A stretch of DNA of 49,899 bases from NCBI RefSeq assembly GCF_024580145.1, contig NZ_JANINI010000015.1:22002-71900 (forward strand). The letters are read 5' to 3'. Below are positions 15,386 through 24,843 of this stretch, piece by piece. Within the stretch, counting starts at the first letter, position 1. Each line of letters starts with the position of its first letter. This stretch comes from Methyloversatilis sp. XJ19-49 (lineage in GTDB: Bacteria > Pseudomonadota > Gammaproteobacteria > Burkholderiales > Rhodocyclaceae). The notes under the pieces were generated by a model. It was not told where the DNA came from, did no database searches, and saw nothing but the letters and a program-made list of their open reading frames with translations. The position numbers and the translations under genes were made by a program.

Positions 15386-15625
15386 ATGAAGATCATATTG
15401 ACCGGCCTCCACGAGGACGCCGACATGGAGAAGCTGCGCGAGCGCATGTCGCATTTCGGTCCGGTGATCGATATTCAGGCCGTCCGCGACGGTGATCCCG
15501 ACAAGCCCTGGTTCATCGTCAACATGGACGTCGATGTTGCGGAAGCGACCAAGGTCGCACGGCGCATCGACGGCATCTACTACAACGACCGCTTCCTGCA
15601 CGCGCGCGTCATGTTTCATGGCTGA
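15386..15625 (+). CDS. Small RRM-like (RNA-recognition-motif) protein
   Basis: A 79-residue protein whose predicted strand-helix-strand-strand-helix-strand order fits an RRM fold. KIILTGLHEDA resembles the RNP-2 strand, PWFIVNMDV takes the place of RNP-1, and a final strand LHARVMFHG closes the sheet. The aromatic residues of a classical RNP-1 are only partly present, so RNA binding is not certain. CGGAGG five bases upstream of the ATG is an excellent ribosome site. Its stop overlaps the start of the efflux adaptor gene by eight bases, so translation of the two is probably coupled. This is an unusual partner for an RND pump. Confidence 0.6.
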   Translation: MKIILTGLHEDADMEKLRERMSHFGPVIDIQAVRDGDPDKPWFIVNMDVDVAEATKVARRIDGIYYNDRFLHARVMFHG

Positions 15626-16718
15626 TCGCCGTTGCCCGGAAGCTGTTGCGGCGCGCGTCGAAGTCAGCCTGTTGCCGGGCGTATTGTCATTTGCGGTGCT
15701 GTTGCTGACCGGTTGCGCAAAGCCTGAAACGTCGCCGGTCGCGGCGGACATCGTGCGTCCGGCGCTCATTCGCGAGGTGGGTACGGCAGACAACGGCGCG
15801 AAGCTGCGCTTTCCCGGCCGGGTGCGCGCGGAGCGACGTGCCGAGCTGTCGTTCAGCGTGCCCGGCTTCGTGACCGAATTCGCATTGAACGAGGGTAGCC
15901 GGGTCAAGGCGGGGCAGATCGTCGCGCGTCTGGACGACGGGGTGTTCAAGGCCCAGCTGAATGCCGCGCAGTCCGAGTTCGAGCGCGCGAAGACCGATCT
16001 CGAACGCTACCAGCGGCTGTGGGAATCCGAGCTCGCCGTCGCCCGCTCGGAAGTGGACGACCGGCGCGCCCGGCTCGAAGTGGCGCGTACCCAGCTCGCC
16101 ACCGCGCAGCAGAATCTGGACGACGCGGTGATCAGGGCACCGTTCGACGGTGTGGTCACGCGCAGGCGGCTGGAAACGTTCGCCAATGTGCAGGCCAATC
16201 AGCCGATCGCCGATCTGCAGGACCTGCGCGCGCTGGAGATCGTGATCAATGTGCCGGAACGCATCGTGCGCAACGAATACGCCCAGGATGTCGGTCAGGC
16301 AGTGTTCGAGGGGCAGGGCGCACTTTCGGTGCCGCTCCGCCTGAAGTCCTATGCGGCCGAGGCGGACCCCCAGACGCAGACCTACGAAATCGTGCTCGCC
16401 CTCGGTTCGCCGCCGGCCGGACTGAAACTGCTGCCGGGCATGTCGGCGACCGTGGTGCCCTTTGCCGGTAACGTGAAGTCGGCCGACGTACCGCTGGTCG
16501 TGCCGCTCACGGCCATCGCCACCGACGCGACGGCCGACCGGTTCGTCTGGATCGTCGGCGCCGGCGGACAGGTCGCGCGTCGTGCCGTGCGGACCGCAGA
16601 CATTCGCGGCAGCGATATCGTGATCACGTCCGGTCTCGAACCCGGCGAGCGCATCGTGGTCGCCGGCGTGAGCGCGCTGCGCGAGGACATGAAGGTGCGC
16701 CCGCTCGATGAACGCTGA
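15618..16718 (+). CDS. RND efflux periplasmic adaptor lipoprotein (HlyD/MFP family)
   Basis: A 366-residue membrane-fusion protein. The N-terminus carries a lipoprotein signal with lipobox LTGC (C33). The body shows the barrel-sandwich half-motifs (FVTEFALNEGSRVKAGQIVARLDD and, later, IRAPFDGVVTRRRLETFANVQ), separated by a helical hairpin at roughly 105-160. Beta-barrel and membrane-proximal domains follow. It would bridge the inner-membrane pump and the outer-membrane channel. It overlaps the preceding RRM-like gene by eight bases and ends 12 bases before the pump gene. Confidence 0.9.
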   Translation: MADRRCPEAVAARVEVSLLPGVLSFAVLLLTGCAKPETSPVAADIVRPALIREVGTADNGAKLRFPGRVRAERRAELSFSVPGFVTEFALNEGSRVKAGQIVARLDDGVFKAQLNAAQSEFERAKTDLERYQRLWESELAVARSEVDDRRARLEVARTQLATAQQNLDDAVIRAPFDGVVTRRRLETFANVQANQPIADLQDLRALEIVINVPERIVRNEYAQDVGQAVFEGQGALSVPLRLKSYAAEADPQTQTYEIVLALGSPPAGLKLLPGMSATVVPFAGNVKSADVPLVVPLTAIATDATADRFVWIVGAGGQVARRAVRTADIRGSDIVITSGLEPGERIVVAGVSALREDMKVRPLDER

Positions 16719-16730
16719 GTCGGGCGCGCG

Positions 16731-19700
16731 ATGAATCCCGCCGAGTACACGCTGCGCAATGCGGTCATCGCATGGGTCGTGACGGTCCTGGTGCTGATCG
16801 GTGGCTACCTGTCCTATGAGCGCCTTGGCCGCTTCGAGGATCCGGAGTTCGTGATCCGTCAGGCCGTCGTCGTCACCGCTTATCCGGGCGCCTCGCCGGC
16901 GCAGGTGGCCGAAGAGGTCACTGATCTGATCGAGGGCGCCGTGCAGCAGATGCAGGAGGTGGAGGAGGTCATTTCGGTGTCCCGTGCCGGCGAATCGCTG
17001 GTCAAGGTCGAAGCGAAGCTGGCCTTTTCGCATTCGCAGGCCGAACTCGACCAGGTGTGGGACAAGCTGCGCAGCAAGATTTCCTCGGTGTCCCGTTCCC
17101 TGCCGCCGGGCGCAGCCCAACCGGTGGTGAATGGCGACTTCGGTGACGTTTTCGCGCTCTTCTATGCCGTGACCGGGGACGGCTACACGCCTCGCCAGCT
17201 TTATGACTACGCCGACTTCCTGCGTCGCGAACTGGTGCTGGTGCCGGGCGTTGCGAAAGTCGCGCTGCTGGGCGAACGCCCGGAGGCGATCTTCGTCGAG
17301 ATATCCCGCGCTCGCGCCGCACAGCTCGGCGTGCCGCTTGAAAAAGTGCACGCGACGCTGCGGGCGCAGAACGTGATCAATCCGGCGGGCAACGTGCTCG
17401 CCGGCGATCTGCGGCTGCAGATCAATCCCGATGCGACGGTCGAGTCGGTGGACGCGCTGAAGAATCTGGTGGTCGCCGGTGATTCGTCGAGCGGCCTCGT
17501 GCGCCTGCTGGACATCGCCGACATACGGCGCGAGTACCTCACGCCCCCCGCGGCGCTCGTGCGCCATGAAGGTCAGCCAGCCATCGGGCTGGGTGTATCC
17601 AACGTCCTGGGCGGCAACGTGGTCGAGATGGGTGACGCGGTGAAACGTCGGCTGGCCGGGCTGGAAAATCAGCGTCCGGTCGGCATGGAGCTCAGCGCGA
17701 TATCGATCCAGTCGGACTCGGTGCGCGCCGCGGTGGATGGCTTCGTTGCGAATCTGGTTGCTGCCGTGGCCATCGTCGTTGTCGTACTGCTGTTCTTCAT
17801 GGGTGTGCGCAGCGGTCTGATCATCGGCGCGATACTGGTTCTGACCGTGGCTGGCACGCTGATCGCCATGCTGCTGGACGGGATCGCGATGCAGCGGATT
17901 TCGCTCGGTGCGCTGATCATCGCGCTCGGCATGCTGGTCGACAACGCCATCGTGGTCACCGACGGCATCCTGGTGCGCATGCAGCGGGGCGAAGCTGCGC
18001 GTCCGGCCGCGACGGCCGTCGTGAAGGCGACCGTCTGGCCGCTGCTCGGCGGCACCGTGGTCGGCATCCTCGCCTTCAGCGCCATCGGCCTGTCGCCGAC
18101 CGACATGGGCGAATACGCCGGTTCGCTGTTCTGGGTGATCCTGTACTCGATGATGCTGTCGTGGTTGTTCGCCATCACGCTGACTCCGCTGTTCTGCGTC
18201 GCCCTGCTCAAGGTGACCGATCAGCCCGTCCCGGTTCGTGACGGTCGCGTCATGACGGCCTATCGGCGGCTGCTGCGCACGGCGCTCGCGTACCGGCGCA
18301 CCAGCGGTGCGCTGCTTGTCGCACTGCTGGCGGCTGGTGTCGTCGCCTTCGGGTTCGTGCCGCCGGGCTTCATGCCGGACTCCGCCCGGCCGCAGTTCGT
18401 CGTTGACCTCTACCTGCCCCAGGGCACCGATATCGACGCCACGGCACGCGTGGTCGCCGAGGTCGAGCGGAAGGTGAAGGCAAGGCCGGGGGTGAGTCGG
18501 GTGACCAGTTTCATCGGGCGGGGCGGGCTGCGCTTCATGCTCACCTACAGCCCGGAAGACCCCAATCCGGCTTACGGCCAGGTGCTGGTCGACGTCGAAC
18601 GCTTCGAGGACATCGCAGGACTGATCGCGGCGCTTCAGCCGGAACTGGGGCAGGCGTTCCCCCACGTCGACGTCAAGGTGTGGAAGTTCATGCTGGGCCG
18701 CGGCGGCGGCAAGAAGATCGAAGCCGCCTTCCGCGGCCCGGATCCGCAAGTGCTGCGTGGTCTGGCCGACGAGGCGAAGGCCGTCATGGCGAAAGACCCG
18801 GAAGCGCTGGCGATCCAGGACGACTGGCGTCAGCAGGTGCCGGTGGTGGCGCCGCGCTTTTCGGTCGAAGCCGCGCAACGCGCTGGCGTGCTGCCGTCCG
18901 ACATCGCCGGCGCGCTGGAACACAACTATGTCGGTCAGCAGATCGGTGTGTACCGCGAGCGCGAAAAACTCATTCCGATCGTCGCCCGCGCCCCGGCTGC
19001 GGAGCGCGAAGGCGTGGAGGATCTGCGCAGCGTGCAGGTGTTCAGCCCGACGGCGGGGCGCTTCGTACCGGTCGAACAGTTCATCGAAGGCACGGAGACG
19101 CGCTGGGAAAACGCCATCATCCGGCGCGAGAACCGTTTCCCGATGATCAAGGCGCAGTGCGATCCGCCGGCGGGGCAGTTGTCGGCGCCGCTGTTCGAGC
19201 GCCTGCGGCCGCAGATCGAGGCGATTGCTCTGCCGCCTGGCTATGCGCTCGAGTGGCACGGCGAGCACAAGGCTTCGACCGAAGCGAACGAGGGCCTTGC
19301 CACGGCGGCGCCCTATGGTTTCGTCGCCATGGTGCTGGCCGTCATCGTCATGTTCAATGCGTTCCGCCAGACGGCGGTCATCTGGCTCACCGTGCCGCTG
19401 GCTGTGCTTGGCGTGGCGGTCGGGCTGCTGCTGTTCCAGGCGCCGTTCGAATTCATGGCCATCCTCGGTTTCCTGAGTCTCACCGGGATGCTGATCAAGA
19501 ACGCCATCGTGCTCGTGGATCAGATCGATACCGAAATCCGGGACGGCAAGCCGCGCCATCAGGCCGTGCTCGATGCGTCCGCAAGCCGCGCCAGACCGGT
19601 CTTCCTCGGTGCGGCGACCACCGTGCTGGGCGTGGCGCCACTGCTGGTCGACCCCTTCTTCCGCAGCATGGCCGTGACCATCATGTTCGGCCTGATCTTC

Positions 19701-19787
19701 GCGACGCTGCTGACCCTCGTGGTGGTACCGCTGCTGTACGCCGCGTTCTTCGGCATACACGCCGACGAAGGCGGGCACGAAGCATGA
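16731..19787 (+). CDS. RND family efflux transporter permease
   Basis: A 1018-residue inner-membrane proton-driven pump with the RND layout. The first helix lies near residues 13-30, a large periplasmic loop follows, and the TM2-TM6 block begins around residue 337. The fourth helix has the GMLVDNAIVVTDG motif, in which the conserved Asp takes part in proton relay. A second loop and TM block follow (SLTGMLIKNAIVLVDQID). Length is typical of the HAE1/multidrug branch. Substrate cannot be deduced. With the adaptor before and the channel after, a complete tripartite system is encoded. Its stop overlaps the channel start as ATGA. Confidence 0.93.
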   Translation: MNPAEYTLRNAVIAWVVTVLVLIGGYLSYERLGRFEDPEFVIRQAVVVTAYPGASPAQVAEEVTDLIEGAVQQMQEVEEVISVSRAGESLVKVEAKLAFSHSQAELDQVWDKLRSKISSVSRSLPPGAAQPVVNGDFGDVFALFYAVTGDGYTPRQLYDYADFLRRELVLVPGVAKVALLGERPEAIFVEISRARAAQLGVPLEKVHATLRAQNVINPAGNVLAGDLRLQINPDATVESVDALKNLVVAGDSSSGLVRLLDIADIRREYLTPPAALVRHEGQPAIGLGVSNVLGGNVVEMGDAVKRRLAGLENQRPVGMELSAISIQSDSVRAAVDGFVANLVAAVAIVVVVLLFFMGVRSGLIIGAILVLTVAGTLIAMLLDGIAMQRISLGALIIALGMLVDNAIVVTDGILVRMQRGEAARPAATAVVKATVWPLLGGTVVGILAFSAIGLSPTDMGEYAGSLFWVILYSMMLSWLFAITLTPLFCVALLKVTDQPVPVRDGRVMTAYRRLLRTALAYRRTSGALLVALLAAGVVAFGFVPPGFMPDSARPQFVVDLYLPQGTDIDATARVVAEVERKVKARPGVSRVTSFIGRGGLRFMLTYSPEDPNPAYGQVLVDVERFEDIAGLIAALQPELGQAFPHVDVKVWKFMLGRGGGKKIEAAFRGPDPQVLRGLADEAKAVMAKDPEALAIQDDWRQQVPVVAPRFSVEAAQRAGVLPSDIAGALEHNYVGQQIGVYREREKLIPIVARAPAAEREGVEDLRSVQVFSPTAGRFVPVEQFIEGTETRWENAIIRRENRFPMIKAQCDPPAGQLSAPLFERLRPQIEAIALPPGYALEWHGEHKASTEANEGLATAAPYGFVAMVLAVIVMFNAFRQTAVIWLTVPLAVLGVAVGLLLFQAPFEFMAILGFLSLTGMLIKNAIVLVDQIDTEIRDGKPRHQAVLDASASRARPVFLGAATTVLGVAPLLVDPFFRSMAVTIMFGLIFATLLTLVVVPLLYAAFFGIHADEGGHEA

Positions 19788-21202
19788 GGGCGGGCGCCGC
19801 ACGGGTTCTCGGGCTCGTCGCGTGGACGCTGGTGCTGGCGGCCTGCCAACCGGCGTCCCATGTGCGGCCCGAGCCGGTGGTTCCCGCGCACTGGCCGCAG
19901 CACCCGGGCATTGCGCAACCTTCATCAGGCGGCGCCGTCAGCCTCGCCGCCCAGCCGTGGGCGCAGGTGTTCCCGGTGCCGGAATTGAGCGCGCTGGTCG
20001 ATGAAGCGCTCGCGGGCAGCAGCGACCTGCGCATTGCGGTCGAACGCATCGATCTGGCGCGGGCCCAGTTCGGCTTGCAGCGTTCGGCGCAGTTTCCGTC
20101 GATCGGCATCGGTGCGTCAGCGGTGCGCGAGCGGATGCCCGGCGTGCATCCGCGCAACAATCGGATCGGTGAGTACGGGGCCTTGTCACTGACGATGCCG
20201 GCGTGGGAAATCGACCTGTGGGGCAAGCTTGCCGACCGCAGCGAAGCTGCGCGGCGCCAGCTGCTGGCCACTGACGCGGCGTCGCAGGTCGTGCGCATCA
20301 GCCTGGTGGCACAGGTATCGGCGCTCTACCTTGACCTGCTGGATCTCGATAATCAGCTCGAAATCAGTCGGCGCACGCTGGACACGCGGCGCCACGCGCT
20401 GCGCCTGACCCGCGCACGTTTCGACGAGGGCATTTCGTCCATCATCGACGTGCGTCAGGCCGAGTCCCTGCTTGCGGTGTCCGAGGAGGCGATTGCCGAT
20501 CAGCACAGACGCCGCGCCCAGTCGGAGAATGCACTTTCCGTGCTGATCGGACGCAATCCGGGGCCGGTCGCGCGCAGCGTGCGGCTCGAGCACCTGATGT
20601 TGCCCGTCGATGTCACGGCGGGCCTGCCGTCCGAACTGCTCGTGCGCCGCCCCGACATCCTGGCGGCCGAAGAAAGCCTGCGCAGCGCCAGCGCCAGCGT
20701 TGACGCCGCGCGCAAGGCGTTCCTGCCCAGCCTGTCATTGACCACGATGCTCGGCTTTGCCAGTCCCGAGCTCGGGCAGTTGTTCGACAGCGGCCGCTTT
20801 GCGTGGTCGATTCAGCCCGCCGTCGGCTTGCCGCTGTTCACGGCGGGCGGGCTGCAGGCCGGTGTAGACCAGGCTGAGGCCCAGCAACGCATTCTGGTCG
20901 AGCAATACAAGGCCACCGTGCGCCAGGCCTTCCGCGAAGTCAGCGACGCGCTGGTCGCCTTCGAACAGCGGAAACTGCAGCAGGAGGCGACGCAGCGCGT
21001 CGTGCTGGCTGACCGCGAACGACTGCGGGTGGCCAATGTGCGCTATCTGTCGGGTATCACCAGCTACTTCGAGGTGCTCGACGCCGAACGTCAGTCGTTC
21101 GACAGCGAACTGGCGCTGTCGCAGGCGCTGCGGGCGACCCATCAGGCTGTCGTGCAGCTTTACCTTGCGCTGGGCGGCGGCTGGTCCCGGCCGGCCGGCT
21201 GA
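19784..21202 (+). CDS. NodT-family outer-membrane efflux channel lipoprotein
   Basis: A 472-residue TolC-like outer-membrane factor of the NodT/OprM class. The lipobox LAAC places the acylated cysteine at residue 21. Two repeated OEP domains follow, with long coiled-coil helices and motifs such as WEIDLWGKLADRSEAARRQL and, in the second half, ITSYFEVLDAERQSF. The start overlaps the pump stop by four bases. It is the last gene of the efflux operon; no clear terminator was recognised in the 216 bases that follow. Confidence 0.92.
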   Translation: MRAGAARVLGLVAWTLVLAACQPASHVRPEPVVPAHWPQHPGIAQPSSGGAVSLAAQPWAQVFPVPELSALVDEALAGSSDLRIAVERIDLARAQFGLQRSAQFPSIGIGASAVRERMPGVHPRNNRIGEYGALSLTMPAWEIDLWGKLADRSEAARRQLLATDAASQVVRISLVAQVSALYLDLLDLDNQLEISRRTLDTRRHALRLTRARFDEGISSIIDVRQAESLLAVSEEAIADQHRRRAQSENALSVLIGRNPGPVARSVRLEHLMLPVDVTAGLPSELLVRRPDILAAEESLRSASASVDAARKAFLPSLSLTTMLGFASPELGQLFDSGRFAWSIQPAVGLPLFTAGGLQAGVDQAEAQQRILVEQYKATVRQAFREVSDALVAFEQRKLQQEATQRVVLADRERLRVANVRYLSGITSYFEVLDAERQSFDSELALSQALRATHQAVVQLYLALGGGWSRPAG

Positions 21203-21418
21203 AAAAGTCCCCACTCCGCACGGCCTGCGACGGCCATCCACGCTTCATTCCGCATCGGCGGGCCATGCCTATCCTGCCTGATCGCTGTTCCGGGGCCCTT
21301 TCAGGACGTCAGGCCTGCGGTCGCAAGTAGAATCCGTAACATTCCATTGACGCTTCTTGTCTCATCAGCACGCCCACGGCACCATCCCGAAGACCCCGTA
21401 CACCAAACATCACTGAAT

Positions 21419-22039
21419 ATGGCAACACGCGGCCTGCTTTTCATCGTCAGTGCGCCTTCGGGCGCCGGCAAGACCACCCTGGTGCGCGGTCTGCTTGAAC
21501 GCGACCCCCGGATACAGCTGTCGATCTCGCACACGACGCGCGCTGCGCGCGCGGGTGAGGTCGACGGCGTGGCCTATCATTTCGTGTCCGCGGCTGTTTT
21601 CGACGCCATGCGCACGGCGGGCGACTTTCTCGAGTGGGCCCAGGTTCACGGCAATTGCTATGGAACGTCGCGCCGCTGGCTCGACGAACAGCTGTCGGCA
21701 GGCCGTGACGTACTGCTGGAAATCGACTGGCAGGGCGCGCAGCAGGTGCGCACGCTGTTTCCCGACGCGGTCGGCATCTTCATCCTGCCGCCGTCGCTGG
21801 ACGCGCTGTCCGCGCGGCTGAACGGACGCGGGCAGGACGCCGCCGACGTCATCGAGCGGCGACTGGCCGCGGCGCGCGACGAGATACGTCATCTTCACGA
21901 ATTCGATTTCGTTATAATCAATGACATACTGAGTCAAGCTCAAGCTGAGTTGGCGACTGTCGTGCAGGCCGCGCGCCTGCTGACGACCAGCCAGATGGCG
22001 CGGCATCCTGAAACATTCAAATCACTGGGCATCGACTGA
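21419..22039 (+). CDS. gmk: Guanylate kinase
   Basis: A 206-residue GMP kinase with a P-loop APSGAGKTT near residues 12-20, the GMP-binding [15 protein letters not shown] segment, and the [10 protein letters not shown] and DFVIIND segments typical of the family. It converts GMP to GDP. No Shine-Dalgarno sequence is evident before the ATG. A TAGAAT hexamer at 21328-21333 may be the -10 of its promoter, about 85 bases upstream. It starts the gmk-rpoZ-spoT cluster, a common proteobacterial arrangement for GTP, RNA polymerase omega and (p)ppGpp. Confidence 0.95.
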   Translation: MATRGLLFIVSAPSGAGKTTLVRGLLERDPRIQLSISHTTRAARAGEVDGVAYHFVSAAVFDAMRTAGDFLEWAQVHGNCYGTSRRWLDEQLSAGRDVLLEIDWQGAQQVRTLFPDAVGIFILPPSLDALSARLNGRGQDAADVIERRLAAARDEIRHLHEFDFVIINDILSQAQAELATVVQAARLLTTSQMARHPETFKSLGID

Positions 22040-22041
22040 AC

Positions 22042-22248
22042 ATGGCACGCATCACTGTTGAAGACTGTCTCAAGCGCATCCCCAACCGATTCCAGCTGAC
22101 GCTGGCGGCGACCGTACGTGCGCGTCAGCTCGCTGCCGGCAGCACGCCGCAGGTCGAAGCCGAGAACGACAAACCCACCGTGGTGGCGCTGCGCGAGATC
22201 GCCGCCGGCAAGTACGGCGTCGAAATCCTGAACCGGGGTCAGGTCTGA
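22042..22248 (+). CDS. rpoZ: RNA polymerase omega subunit
   Basis: A 68-residue omega subunit. The N-terminus [20 protein letters not shown] and the [11 protein letters not shown] stretch match the family, and length fits betaproteobacterial RpoZ. Omega assists beta-prime folding and forms part of the ppGpp-binding site. It lies two bases after the gmk stop and 31 bases before spoT, which ties it to the stringent-response gene. Confidence 0.96.
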   Translation: MARITVEDCLKRIPNRFQLTLAATVRARQLAAGSTPQVEAENDKPTVVALREIAAGKYGVEILNRGQV

Positions 22249-22279
22249 TGCGACCGGGCCTCAGGCACTGAACTGAACC

Positions 22280-24565
22280 ATGCGGCCGGTGGACGACATA
22301 CTCATGCCCACCCCGGTCAAGCAGCCTTCGCCTGAAGCACCCGTTGTCGCGCTCGGTCTGGCTGACAACGATCCCCATGCGGGCAATCCCGCCGGTCCCC
22401 ACGGCGGCGACTTCGATCGCCTGATCGTGTCGGTTTCCGCCTATCTGCGGGACGAGGACGTGCAGCGCGTGCGCGATGCCTACGCGCTGTCCGCAAGCGC
22501 TCACGCAGGCCAGTTCCGGATGAGCGGCGAGCCTTACGTGTCGCATCCGGTCGCAGTGGCGGAAATCCTCGCCGGCTGGCAACTCGACAGCCAGGCGCTG
22601 TGTGCGGCGCTGCTGCACGACGTGATGGAAGATACCGACATCACGAAGGAAGAGATCGCCGAACGTTTCGGCAAGGTGGTCGCCGAACTGGTCGATGGCG
22701 TGTCGAAACTCGACAAGATCGAGTTCCAGTCGAAGGAAGACGCGCAGGCGGAAAACTTCCGCAAGATGTTGATGGCGATGGCGCGCGACGTGCGCGTCAT
22801 CCTGATCAAGCTGGCGGACCGTACGCACAACATGCGCACGCTCGGCAGCGTGCGGCAGGACAAGCAGCGGCGCATCGCGCGCGAAACGCTCGAAATTCAC
22901 GCCCCGATCGCCAACCGCCTCGGCCTGCATGCGGTGTATCGCGAACTGCAGGATCTGGCCTTCCGGGCCATGTACCCGCTGCGCTACCGGGTGCTGGACC
23001 GAGCGATGAAGGCGGCGCGCGGCAACCGACGCGAAGTGGTCGGCAAGATCACCGATGCGATCCGTACCCGCCTGCCCGAGCGCGGGCTGGAAGCCGACGT
23101 GTTCGGTCGCGAGAAGAGCCTTTATTCGATCTTCCGCAAGATGCGCGACAAACATCTGACGTTTTCGCAGGTGCTCGACATCTACGGCTTTCGCGTGGTT
23201 GTGCCGGACGTGGCTGCCTGTTATCTGACGCTGGGCGCGCTGCACGCGCTGTACAAGCCGGTGCCGGGCAAGTTCAAGGACTACATCGCGATCCCGAAGG
23301 CCAACGGCTACCAGTCGCTGCACACGACGCTGATCGGCCCGTTCGGCACGCCGGTCGAAGTTCAGATCCGCACCTCCGAAATGCACCAGATCGCGCAGAA
23401 CGGCGTCGCGTCGCACTGGCTGTACAAGGACAGCGAACAGTCGCTGGATGACCTGCAGGCCAATACGCACCGCTGGCTGCAGTCACTGCTCGAACTGCAG
23501 AGTTCGGCACCGGATTCGGCCGAATTCCTCGAGCACGTCAAGATCGACCTGTTTCCGGGCGAGGTCTACGTGTTCACACCCAAGGGCAAGATCATGTCGC
23601 TGCCGCGCGGTGCGACGGCGGTCGACTTCGCCTACGCGGTGCATACCGATGTCGGCCACTGCTGCGTGGCCTGTCGCATCAATCACGAGCTGATGCCGCT
23701 GCGGAGCGAACTGAACAGTGGCGATCAGGTGGACATCATCACGGCGACACACCCCAATCCGAATCCGGCCTGGCTGGGGTATGTGAAGACCGGCAAGGCA
23801 CGTGCGCAGATCCGCCACTTCCTGAAGAACATGCAGGTCGAGGAATCGGCCCAGCTCGGCGAGCGGCTGCTGACCCAGGCGCTGCGCCAGTTCGGCGTCA
23901 CGCCGGACGAAATCAGCGATGTGTCGTGGTCACACTGGCTTGAAACGGCGGACATCCGCAACCGCAAGGACGCACTCGCCGACATCGGCCAGGGCAAGAG
24001 CTCGGCCACCTTCGTCGCCCGCAGCCTGCTCGAGTTGCAGACGGCGCGCGAGGCCGGCAGTGGGATCGAGGTGCCCGAGAGCGCGTTGCTGATCCGCGGT
24101 TCGGAAGGCATGGCGGTGCAGATTGCGCGCTGCTGTCAGCCGATACCGGGCGACCCCATCGTCGGCCAGATGCGCAAGGGATCCGGCCTGATGATCCATG
24201 CGCACGACTGCCCGACGCTTCGGCGCAACCGCAAGGAAGGCGACCAGTGGGTCGATGTGGAGTGGGAGCGCGACACCAGTCGGGTGTTCGAAGTCGGCAT
24301 CCGCGTCGTGTCGGCGAATCGTCCGGGCGTGCTGGCCAAGGTGGCGTTCGAGATCGCGGAATGCGGCGCTAACATCCAGAATGTCGGAATGGAAGAAGAC
24401 GGCAGCCTTTACACGCAGATTCATTTCACGCTGCAGGTGAGCGATCGCGTGCATCTGGCGCGCATCATGAAGGGTTTGCGACGCGTACCGGAAGTGGTGC
24501 GCATCAACAGGGTGCGTGCCGGCAGTGAAAAGGCTGACGAAGGCCGCAGGGGTGCGCAGCAGTAG
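22280..24565 (+). CDS. spoT: Bifunctional (p)ppGpp synthetase/hydrolase SpoT
   Basis: A 761-residue Rel/Spo homologue. The N-terminal HD hydrolase domain is intact (YVSHPVAVAEIL, then LLHDVMEDT). The synthetase domain follows (YSIFRKMRDKHLTFSQ, then DIYGFRVVV, and GYQSLHTT), then a TGS domain (VYVFTPKGKIMSLPRG), a helical and zinc-finger-like part with a CCQPIPGDPI motif, and a C-terminal ACT domain (RPGVLAKVAFEIAE). The intact HD motif predicts ppGpp degradation as well as synthesis. The first 40 residues are a less conserved extension; the ATG at 22280 is the first in frame after rpoZ. Confidence 0.94.
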   Translation: MRPVDDILMPTPVKQPSPEAPVVALGLADNDPHAGNPAGPHGGDFDRLIVSVSAYLRDEDVQRVRDAYALSASAHAGQFRMSGEPYVSHPVAVAEILAGWQLDSQALCAALLHDVMEDTDITKEEIAERFGKVVAELVDGVSKLDKIEFQSKEDAQAENFRKMLMAMARDVRVILIKLADRTHNMRTLGSVRQDKQRRIARETLEIHAPIANRLGLHAVYRELQDLAFRAMYPLRYRVLDRAMKAARGNRREVVGKITDAIRTRLPERGLEADVFGREKSLYSIFRKMRDKHLTFSQVLDIYGFRVVVPDVAACYLTLGALHALYKPVPGKFKDYIAIPKANGYQSLHTTLIGPFGTPVEVQIRTSEMHQIAQNGVASHWLYKDSEQSLDDLQANTHRWLQSLLELQSSAPDSAEFLEHVKIDLFPGEVYVFTPKGKIMSLPRGATAVDFAYAVHTDVGHCCVACRINHELMPLRSELNSGDQVDIITATHPNPNPAWLGYVKTGKARAQIRHFLKNMQVEESAQLGERLLTQALRQFGVTPDEISDVSWSHWLETADIRNRKDALADIGQGKSSATFVARSLLELQTAREAGSGIEVPESALLIRGSEGMAVQIARCCQPIPGDPIVGQMRKGSGLMIHAHDCPTLRRNRKEGDQWVDVEWERDTSRVFEVGIRVVSANRPGVLAKVAFEIAECGANIQNVGMEEDGSLYTQIHFTLQVSDRVHLARIMKGLRRVPEVVRINRVRAGSEKADEGRRGAQQ

Positions 24566-24593
24566 TCATCGAATTTTCTGTATGGAGTCTGAA

Positions 24594-24800
24594 GTGGCTG
24601 ATTACGAATCGGATCACACGCGTTTCATGCGTGAATACCTGGAAAAGAATCCGGAGCAGGTTGAAGAGCAGCGCAAGGGGCGCGCGCTGTGGTGGGACAA
24701 GCCGCAGGACCTCGAAAGCCAGCGCCGCTTCAACGAAGCCGGGGTGCCGCAGAAGGCCTACCCGTATCAGGCCGACCTGACGCCGGGCGATTCACACTGA
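24594..24800 (+). CDS. DUF3460 family small protein
   Basis: A 68-residue acidic protein of the DUF3460 type, recognised from YESDHTRFMREYLEKNP followed by WWDKPQDLESQRRFNEAGVPQ. Function is unknown; the family is common in Betaproteobacteria. Two starts are possible. The ATG at 24582 has no ribosome site, whereas the GTG at 24594 has GGAG (24585-24588) five bases upstream and gives the usual short N-terminus, so the GTG is preferred. It lies 28 bases after spoT and may be cotranscribed with it. Confidence 0.85.
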   Translation: MADYESDHTRFMREYLEKNPEQVEEQRKGRALWWDKPQDLESQRRFNEAGVPQKAYPYQADLTPGDSH

Positions 24801-24843
24801 ATCCGGCGCCGGATCAGTCGCAGCACAAGGTCGCGTTCGTACG

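Noticed and set aside
15687-19925. A 1412-codon open frame on the minus strand opposite the RND genes.
   Set aside because: It is antisense to three well-recognised efflux genes, is full of His/Arg/Gln-rich low-complexity sequence, and is expected from the high GC at third codon positions.
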